From: Pelagicoccus sp.
GTDB lineage: Bacteria > Verrucomicrobiota > Verrucomicrobiia > Opitutales > Opitutaceae
Assembly: GCA_028284635.1 (NCBI GenBank)
Contig: JANQRJ010000056.1
Span: 1-49,741, forward strand
DNA: 49,741 bases
Reading direction: 5' to 3'
In this document: in pieces, positions 43,981 through 49,741 of the stretch
Layout: every line of letters begins with the position of its first letter
How positions within the stretch are numbered: the stretch's first letter is position 1
The notes under the pieces: model-generated
Database searches by the model: none
The model's input: the letters and a program-made list of their open reading frames with translations, nothing else
Told to the model about the DNA's origin: nothing
Made by a program: the position numbers and the translations under genes

Positions 43981-45005
43981 TCGAGAATTTGGATACCATT
44001 CGCTTTGCGGCGCCCTACTGGCTTTTCGCCCTGATCGCCCTACTGGTCGTCGCTTGGTTGCGCGGCCGACGCTCCGTGGCTGCGATCATCATGCCCTTCG
44101 CCGGATCCTGGCGGCGCTCCAGTATCGTGGGAGCCTCCCGATTGCCGACCGCTTTGGCCTTCCTCTCCGCTGCAGCGATAGTCGTAGCCCTCGCCCGTCC
44201 CCAATCTGTGGAGACGGAAAGCCAGTCCAAGAGCAAGGGCTACGACATCATGCTAGCCATCGATCTCTCAGGCTCCATGGAAGCGGAAGACTACGTCGTC
44301 AAACGCAAGCGCGTCAACAGGCTCGCCGCAGTCAAGCCAGTCCTCTCCGCTTTCGTGAACCGACGAGAAAACGACCGTATCGGACTCATCGCCTTCTCGG
44401 GCCGAGCCTACACTGTAGCTCCGCTGACTTTCGACCACAACTGGTTAGCTCGTCAGACCGAACGCCTGCAAATCGGGCTCATCGAGGACGGCACCGCCAT
44501 CGGAGACGCTATCGCGGTCGCTACCGCCCGACTCCAGCAAGGAGCCAAGGAGCGAGCCGGCGAGCGTGAAGGAGCTTTTATCGTCCTGCTCACCGACGGC
44601 GAAAACACCGCCGGCATGATGCAGCCGATGGACGGAGCGAAACTTGCCAAGGAAGCCGGGATCCGCGTCTACACCATCGCCGCGGGCCGCAACGGCTACG
44701 TGCCAGTGCCGCGACGCAACGAAGCCGGCCAGCGCATCGGCACGGCCCAGGCCCTCATGAGAGTCGACACGGAAACGCTCCAACGAATCGCGGCCGAGAC
44801 CGATGGAGCCTTCTTCCGTGCCGAAGATTCGGATACTATCGACGAAGCCTTCCGCCTCATCGACGAAACCAGCAAGGTCGAATTCGAGGTAAACGAATTC
44901 TCCATCGTCACCGAGCTCTTTCCCTACGTTCTCGTCTTTGCCGCAGCGACTGCTCTGCTCGCCGTCGCCGCCAGCGCCACCCGCCAGCAGGAGGTGCTCG
45001 CGTGA
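43977..45005 (+). CDS. batA: BatA: membrane-anchored von Willebrand factor A protein
   Basis: A 342-residue inner-membrane protein. Two N-terminal helices (PYWLFALIALLVVAWL, LAFLSAAAIVVALARP) are followed by a VWA domain with the MIDAS metal site D96-L-S98-G-S100 in AIDLSGSMEAED, and the late motif LLTDGENTAG. A final helix (FPYVLVFAAATALLAVAAS) closes the protein. I chose the ATG at 43977 overlapping the DUF58 stop; the frame is open further upstream only by chance. Confidence 0.95.
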   Translation: MIENLDTIRFAAPYWLFALIALLVVAWLRGRRSVAAIIMPFAGSWRRSSIVGASRLPTALAFLSAAAIVVALARPQSVETESQSKSKGYDIMLAIDLSGSMEAEDYVVKRKRVNRLAAVKPVLSAFVNRRENDRIGLIAFSGRAYTVAPLTFDHNWLARQTERLQIGLIEDGTAIGDAIAVATARLQQGAKERAGEREGAFIVLLTDGENTAGMMQPMDGAKLAKEAGIRVYTIAAGRNGYVPVPRRNEAGQRIGTAQALMRVDTETLQRIAAETDGAFFRAEDSDTIDEAFRLIDETSKVEFEVNEFSIVTELFPYVLVFAAATALLAVAASATRQQEVLA

Positions 45006-46030
45006 CCTGGGGAAGCGAACAATGGCTCTGGGGCCTCGCCCTGCCCGCGCTCCTCCTGCTGTGGAATCTCTTCCACCGCAGCCGCGAAGCGACCCGCAAC
45101 GGTTTGGCCAAAGCTTCCTTCGCCACGGCAGGATTCGCGGGTGTCCAGCAAACCTCCCGACGAGCCCGCCGTCCGCTGAAGCTGTTCCTCGTCCTCGCTC
45201 TCGCCCTGCTTGCCGTATCCATGGCTCAACCACGTTGGGGCTCCGAGCGACGCGTCACCTTCGAGCGAAGCCGCGAAGTCATTATCGCAATGGACCTTTC
45301 CAAGAGCATGCTCGCTACCGATCTCAAGCCCAACCGACTCGAACGGGCCAAGCTCGTGGTGGACGCCATGCTTGAGTCCCTGCAAGGCGAAAGCGTCGGA
45401 CTGATAGTCTTCGCCGGCACCGCGTTTCTGCAAAGCCCGATGAGCCCCGACTACCAGATCCTGCGCAACTTCCTGCGCGAGCTCGATCCCAGCTTCGTGC
45501 CGCAAGGGGGAACCAACTACCAGCAGATGCTCAACACCGCCCTGGACTCCTTCAAGCAAAGCGACGGCCGAGCCGATCGGTTTCTCATCGTCATAAGCGA
45601 CGGAGAGAGTCTGGACTCGGACTGGAAAAACGAGGCCGAAAAGCTTCGAACGCAAAACGTGAAAGCCATCTGCCTGGGCGTCGGCACAAGGGAAGGCTCG
45701 CTCATCCCAGACGGCCAAGGCGGCTACCACAAGGACCCGCAAGGCGCAGTGGTGTTCAGCAAGCTGGAACGCAGCACGCTTATGGAACTCGCCGACATAA
45801 CCAACGGAGTCTACCGCGATTCCGGCACCTGGATAGATCTCGCCGCGCTGGTGGAAGACACCGTGAAGAAAGGTCAAGCCGAGCTTAAGGAACGCGAGCG
45901 AGAAGAAGCCCAAATCGAACGCTATCACTACTTCCTCGCCCCTGGCCTGCTCTTCCTGCTGCTCTCCATCTACCGCGAGTTCCCCGCCATGCCCAAAGCC
46001 AGAACCATTAACCGAAAGGCCACAGCATGA
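45002..46030 (+). CDS. batB: BatB: membrane-anchored von Willebrand factor A protein
   Basis: A 342-residue paralogue of BatA. Helices WLWGLALPALLLLWNLF and FLVLALALLAVSMAQP come before a VWA domain with MIDAS D98-L-S100-K-S102 (IAMDLSKSML), GGTNYQQM and VISDGES. A C-terminal helix stands near YFLAPGLLFLLLSIYREF. It starts with GTG overlapping the BatA stop, and ends overlapping the next start (ATGA), so the set is tightly coupled. Confidence 0.95.
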   Translation: MTWGSEQWLWGLALPALLLLWNLFHRSREATRNGLAKASFATAGFAGVQQTSRRARRPLKLFLVLALALLAVSMAQPRWGSERRVTFERSREVIIAMDLSKSMLATDLKPNRLERAKLVVDAMLESLQGESVGLIVFAGTAFLQSPMSPDYQILRNFLRELDPSFVPQGGTNYQQMLNTALDSFKQSDGRADRFLIVISDGESLDSDWKNEAEKLRTQNVKAICLGVGTREGSLIPDGQGGYHKDPQGAVVFSKLERSTLMELADITNGVYRDSGTWIDLAALVEDTVKKGQAELKEREREEAQIERYHYFLAPGLLFLLLSIYREFPAMPKARTINRKATA

Positions 46031-46905
46031 AAATCTGGATACAACCAAAGGTAGGGACCGACCGCCGGGCGGTCCGCAGAGAATCGATATTGCATTGCGG
46101 ACCGACCGGCCCTTCGACTCAGCTCAGGGCGGTGAGCCTGCCGAACCGCGGTCGGTCCCTACCCCTCCTTCTAGCGCTTTGCGCTCCACTCCTAGCCGAA
46201 AACCAGCCAGAACAGCCGCTAGCCTTCGACAAATTCGTCGGCGAAATCGCCGAAAAGGAGGATCGCGCCGCAACCGACTATCGCCAAATGGCCGAAGGCA
46301 CTCTCAGCATCGCCCAGCAAGGCCAGCAAGCCGGTCAGATGCTCCCGCCTCCCGTCATCCACGACGCGCTCGATGCCGTCGAAGCCGGACGGGCGCTCAA
46401 TCCAATAGCTGCGGACTGGGATGAGCTCCAGCGACTCCTCGAAGAACTCCTCGAACAACAGGAACAGCAGCAGCAAGAACAGCAAAGCGACTCGTCTCAG
46501 GAAAATGGAGACGAATCACAAGAGAGCCAGGAAGGCCAAGACCAACAGCAAAACGACCAGCAAGGCAGCGAAGGCGAACAACAGGATTCCCAGGAGGACG
46601 GACAAGGCGAGAAAGACGACAGCCAGTCTCAGAACAACCAAGACGGCGCCCAGGTAGGCGATCTCGGCGAGCAGGAGCAGCCCGAGATAAAACTCTCGCA
46701 AGGCGAGCCCGGCGAGGAGCGGGAAATGCAATCGGTCGGAGGACAGGACAAACCCGAACAGCAGATCGCCGCTGAAAACGCCGCCATTCTACAGAAGCTG
46801 GAGCAACTCAAGCAGCAGGACGACCCCTCCAAGCTTTTCCAGATCCTGCAAGAAGCCCAAACAGGAGAGAAATCCCAGCCGCAGCCAAACGCCAAGGATT
46901 GGTAG
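46027..46905 (+). CDS. BatC-like exported acidic protein, with repeat-encoded insertion in its signal peptide
   Basis: A 292-residue protein in the BatC place of the operon. Residues 9-46 are encoded by a 114-nt palindrome (46050-46163), which separates the first residues MKIWIQP from LLLALCAPLLAENQPEQ. Without it the N-terminus would be MKIWIQPNLLLALCAPLLAE, a normal signal peptide. The mature part begins with a short helical domain (about 66-140: FDKFVGEIAEKEDRAATDY). A long Gln/Glu/Asp/Ser-rich low-complexity stretch follows (about 140-245), then a short helical end (AAENAAILQKLEQLKQQDDP). Classical TPR motifs of BatC are not obvious. Export may be hampered by the insertion, or an internal start may be used. 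Confidence 0.82.
   Translation: MKIWIQPKVGTDRRAVRRESILHCGPTGPSTQLRAVSLPNRGRSLPLLLALCAPLLAENQPEQPLAFDKFVGEIAEKEDRAATDYRQMAEGTLSIAQQGQQAGQMLPPPVIHDALDAVEAGRALNPIAADWDELQRLLEELLEQQEQQQQEQQSDSSQENGDESQESQEGQDQQQNDQQGSEGEQQDSQEDGQGEKDDSQSQNNQDGAQVGDLGEQEQPEIKLSQGEPGEEREMQSVGGQDKPEQQIAAENAAILQKLEQLKQQDDPSKLFQILQEAQTGEKSQPQPNAKDW
46050..46163. repeat. Palindromic element, family E (114 nt, in frame inside a gene)
   Basis: Ends GGTAGGGACCGACCGC and GCGGTCGGTCCCTACC are perfect inverted repeats. Inside are a second inverted pair (GGTCCGCA / TGCGGACC) and the widespread motif CCTTCGACTCAGCTCAGGGC. Length is exactly 38 codons and the passing frame has no stop. Confidence 0.92.
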
Positions 46906-46954
46906 CCATGGTCCAAACCCTTCCGAACCAAACTCTCCGGGGAGTCAACTAGTC

Positions 46955-49528
46955 ATGCCAGCGCATCGTCGAAGCCTCGTTACTATAGCAATCGCCATCC
47001 TGCTTGGCGTATCCACTTCCTGGGCACAGTCTGTCTACTGGTCCCCGCCAAGCGGGTCTCTCCAGGTCGGCAAGGTCAACACGCTCAGTCTCTTTTTCGA
47101 GGACTGCTCGCCCCAAGGAGAGCCGGAACTCCCGGAGATTCCCGGCCTGGAACTGCGCTTCCGCGGGTCCTCGAACTCCACCAGCATCGTCAACGGGCGA
47201 CGCAGCTCCAAGACGATCGTCAACTACCAGGCTATCCCCGGTCAGCTCGGCTCCTTCACTATCCCAGCCATGACCGTGAATAGCTCCGCAGGGCCTATCA
47301 ATGTGCCTGCCGCCCGCTACGAGATAGTGGAAGCCACGGTGGGAAATACCGGAATCAAGCCTGGCGACGTTTTTCTCTCGCGTATCCAGATTCAGGATGC
47401 GGAGATCTACGAGGGCGAAGTATTCGATCTCGAGTATTTCGCCGGAGCCAAACGTCAGTACCAGCTCGCTGAACTATCGGAACCAGTCTGGGATCCTGCC
47501 GACGTCGTCACGGCCGGACTGGAGGAGCGTGGCACCGGCGAGATAGAACTAGCCGGCCAGCGCTACACTGTCGCGGCCTACGATGCTCAGCTCATGGCTA
47601 CCGAAAGCCGGGCCATCGAAATCTCTGGCCCAAAGCAGACCGCGACGATCGTAGTCGGCCGCAACCGGGACTTCCTGTTCCAGCAGCCGGTGTACGATTC
47701 CTTCGCCCTGCAAGCCGAACCCCTCGTCGTACGCATAAAGCCCCTGCCTCCAAGCGCCCCAGCGAGTTTCGCCGGAGCCGTCGGCGACTTCACCCTACAG
47801 TCGCGCGTCGTACCCGAAGAGGTCCAGGTTGGCGAACCCGTCACCTGGACTCTCGAGCTCAAGGGCAAGGGAAATTGGCCGGCCGGAATCGGCGTGCCCG
47901 CCCGTTCCGTCGCCAAGAGCTTCCGAACGATCCAGCCGGATCTCAAAAACGAATTCCCAGAAAACGACCTCTTCGACGGGTCGCAGTCCGAAGACATCGT
48001 GCTCATCCCCACCGAACCTGGCGTATTTCAGTTCGGACCGATAGACTACAGCTACTTCGACCCCAGCGATGGCAGGTACAAGACGATCTCCATACCAGCC
48101 ACCAGCGTGACCGTCACGCCAAGCGCAGCCCCGCAAGGGCCAGGCGTTGAAGCGGGCAAGATCGCTCCAGAAGCTGGATACACAGCAGATCCCTCGGACT
48201 TCGATTTCAGTCCCACTGGCGACAATGCCGCAATGAAATCGCCCGAACTGCCCAAGGAACCCGCCGCTGGACAAAGCTATCGCGTGGCGCCTCAAGGCAA
48301 AGTCCACCTGCTCCAGCCCACTCTCCTGGCAATCGCGGCTCCGCTAGCCCTCTGGCTCCTCTTGGCAATTGGCCAAAGCCTGAGACTCGACCCCAAAAGG
48401 CCAAATCGTCGAGCTCTGCGAAAGCTGCGCGCCCTCGGCAAAAAGGAGGTCTCAGCCGATCCGACAGCGCGACGCGCCCACCAACGCGCTTGGCGCAAGG
48501 CCGCAGCTGCGTATTTGAATCTGAATACAAAGGAACCTACTCCCGACGAGATAGCTCGAGCTGCCGAGGCGATTGGAGACCGCGAACTCGCGGAAAAGTG
48601 GCGAGAACTCTGGCTGCGCTCCGACAGAATCCTCTTCCGAGCCCAAATGGAGGAAGACCGGAGCTGGTCGCAAGACGCCCGCGAGCTTGTGAAGAAGTCG
48701 CCCCGCCCTCGCTACTCGCCAACCCTGATCTTCACAAAAGGATCCTGGTTCGCCGCGCTGGGCATAGCGCTGGCCATTGTCAGCCTAGCGCCCGAAATGG
48801 CAGCCCAAGAGGCTGCGGAGCTCTATGCCAAAGGAGACTTCGCTCAGGCCGAAGAGCTCTGGACCAAGGCGGTCGACGCCCAACCTAACGTATTCGAAAA
48901 CCGCTACAATGCCGGACTCGCCGCGGCCCAGCAAAAGGACTGGGGCAGGGCCTGGGGCTACTGGCTCGGAGCTTTTTGCCTCGACCCGAATGACGAACGG
49001 GTCATCTGGAATCTTCGCTTGGCCCACTCGAACACAGGCGCCTTCGACCCCTTGCTACGGGACCTGCTCGATCGCGACGGCGTCTACCGGCTGATCCGCT
49101 GGCGCTCTCCAGCCGGTTGGGAAAGCTTCGCTCGCGGAGCGATCGTCTTCGCAGGTATCGGTTTCGCCCTTGCCGTGCTGTCCGTCTACGGCCGGAGGCT
49201 GCGGAGACTAGCTTGGCCCTTGCTCATAGTCGGCATCCTGGGAGTTGTCGGCGGCTATTTCGGCAAGTGGGCTGCTTCGAAGTACGAGGGTCTCGGAAGT
49301 CCAGACACGCTACTGATCGTACAAGAAACGCCGCTCCGCTCCATTCCCACCGATCTCGCCGAGGAGCAGATCGCAAGCTCGGTCCGCGAAGGAACGGTAG
49401 CTCAAGCGCGAAAGAGCTTTCTCAGCTGGATCAAGGTAGAACTCCCCAACGAGGAGGTCGGCTGGATACGACGCAACGCAACGCTGCCGCTCTACGGACC
49501 GATTCAAGGGGAGTCCGGGTCCCCGTAG
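46955..49528 (+). CDS. Fused BatD-BatE protein (oxygen-tolerance family) with SH3-like end
   Basis: An 857-residue protein. Residues 1-25 are a signal peptide (cut after SWAQ). Residues 27-440 form the BatD part (QSVYWSPPSGSLQVGKVNTLS start, immunoglobulin-like repeats), with a helix near 450-465 (LLAIAAPLALWLLLAIG). At about 597-618 is a second hydrophobic stretch ending MAAQEA that looks like a former BatE signal peptide. TPR-type repeats follow (AAELYAKGDFAQAEELWTKA, ENRYNAGLAAAQQKDWGRAW). Two helices then stand at about 726-770, and last an SH3-like domain (about 785-855: VQETPLRSIPTDLAEEQ...WIKVELPNEEVGWI). In many bacteria BatD and BatE are separate. The TAG stop codon belongs to the start of a family A repeat. 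Confidence 0.9.
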   Translation: MPAHRRSLVTIAIAILLGVSTSWAQSVYWSPPSGSLQVGKVNTLSLFFEDCSPQGEPELPEIPGLELRFRGSSNSTSIVNGRRSSKTIVNYQAIPGQLGSFTIPAMTVNSSAGPINVPAARYEIVEATVGNTGIKPGDVFLSRIQIQDAEIYEGEVFDLEYFAGAKRQYQLAELSEPVWDPADVVTAGLEERGTGEIELAGQRYTVAAYDAQLMATESRAIEISGPKQTATIVVGRNRDFLFQQPVYDSFALQAEPLVVRIKPLPPSAPASFAGAVGDFTLQSRVVPEEVQVGEPVTWTLELKGKGNWPAGIGVPARSVAKSFRTIQPDLKNEFPENDLFDGSQSEDIVLIPTEPGVFQFGPIDYSYFDPSDGRYKTISIPATSVTVTPSAAPQGPGVEAGKIAPEAGYTADPSDFDFSPTGDNAAMKSPELPKEPAAGQSYRVAPQGKVHLLQPTLLAIAAPLALWLLLAIGQSLRLDPKRPNRRALRKLRALGKKEVSADPTARRAHQRAWRKAAAAYLNLNTKEPTPDEIARAAEAIGDRELAEKWRELWLRSDRILFRAQMEEDRSWSQDARELVKKSPRPRYSPTLIFTKGSWFAALGIALAIVSLAPEMAAQEAAELYAKGDFAQAEELWTKAVDAQPNVFENRYNAGLAAAQQKDWGRAWGYWLGAFCLDPNDERVIWNLRLAHSNTGAFDPLLRDLLDRDGVYRLIRWRSPAGWESFARGAIVFAGIGFALAVLSVYGRRLRRLAWPLLIVGILGVVGGYFGKWAASKYEGLGSPDTLLIVQETPLRSIPTDLAEEQIASSVREGTVAQARKSFLSWIKVELPNEEVGWIRRNATLPLYGPIQGESGSP

Positions 49529-49645
49529 CGCGGAGGTCGCTTTGCGGGACCACGTCCGCGTTGTTTCTTATCCTCATCATCTTCTTCATCCTCATCTTTA
49601 TCCTGGGATGAGGATGAAGATGAGGAGAGGCGACCCGCAAAGCGC
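49525..49645. repeat. Composite palindrome, family A with polypurine core
   Basis: GTAGCGCGGAGGTCGCTTTG begins inside the BatD-E stop codon. The inner hairpin pairs a pyrimidine run (49563-49602) with a purine run (GGGATGAGGATGAAGATGAG from 49606). The right end GGCGACCCGCAAAGCGCATA mirrors the left. Confidence 0.85.
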
Positions 49646-49741
49646 ATAGGCGTCAACTTAAGCCGAAAGGCGGTGGGCTGGAGGGCAATGCTCCGTCATT
49701 GCCGCGGAGCCTACAGAGGGAACAACCGGTGCGGCAACGAC
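49642..49741. repeat. Palindromic element, family I (left part, cut by the window end)
   Basis: GGAGGGCAATGCTCCGTCAT begins the left arm (49680-49705). The middle 49702-49741 is identical to window positions 15-54, where the right arm GCGGCAACGACGGAGCGTTG continues. 49642-49660 is the inverse of 88-106. The element is therefore present at both ends of the window. Confidence 0.8.

Overview
The window looks like a chromosomal segment of a marine Verrucomicrobia, most likely of the class Opitutae (a Pelagicoccus- or Puniceicoccales-type relative). This is an inference from several things together: the mix of gene families, the 'SPF...GY' style N-terminus of one secreted protein, GEVED and thrombospondin-3-like secreted proteins, an arsenosugar arsS/arsM pair, a full Bat operon, and intergenic spaces crowded with palindromic repeats. 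No phylogenetic marker gene is present to prove it. Genes lie on both strands, most of the sequence looks GC-rich, and there is one tRNA (Ser-GCT).

Layout. 0.2-8.2 kb (minus strand): a secreted unknown, an M16 zinc peptidase following a beta-propeller-like secreted protein, and glycogen phosphorylase. 8.4-14.9 kb (plus): a tripartite MacAB-TolC-like export system (outer-membrane factor, adaptor, ATPase, two permeases), then an endonuclease/exonuclease/phosphatase-fold protein. 16.0-18.6 kb: a SWIB-domain protein, a receiver protein with a degenerate Hpt domain, and a LuxR-type response regulator. 18.9-24.7 kb, iron-flavoured: a PchR-like AraC regulator, ferritin with a tiny cysteine-rich protein, and a TonB-dependent receptor with a thioredoxin-fold partner. 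24.8-26.9 kb: arsM and arsS. 27.3-31.4 kb: tRNA-Ser, a metallo-beta-lactamase-fold hydrolase, an HtrA-like protease, a Fur-family regulator and a MerC-domain protein. 31.3-34.1 kb: an AT-richer accessory patch (ParB-like protein, DUF5946-like protein, a truncated kinase remnant, a small secreted protein). 34.1-37.8 kb: msrA, a very large calcium-binding-repeat/GEVED surface protein and a 66-residue protein. 38.0-41.8 kb: an alternative polyamine pathway (carboxynorspermidine synthase and decarboxylase, agmatinase). 42.0-49.5 kb: the Bat operon (MoxR, DUF58, BatA, BatB, BatC-like, fused BatD-BatE).

The most distinctive feature is DNA rather than protein. At least ten families of palindromic elements (about 40-155 nt, called A to J here) fill the spaces between genes. 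They sit inside operons, nest within one another, supply stop codons to genes and enter coding sequence. In the batC-like gene, removing one 114-nt element exactly (38 codons) restores a textbook signal peptide. In the thioredoxin-fold gene, a 119-nt element separates the start codon overlapping the upstream stop (TGATG) from the rest of its reading frame. No transposase lies in the window, so mobilisation would have to be in trans. Both window ends lie in copies of one more such palindrome (40 identical bases).
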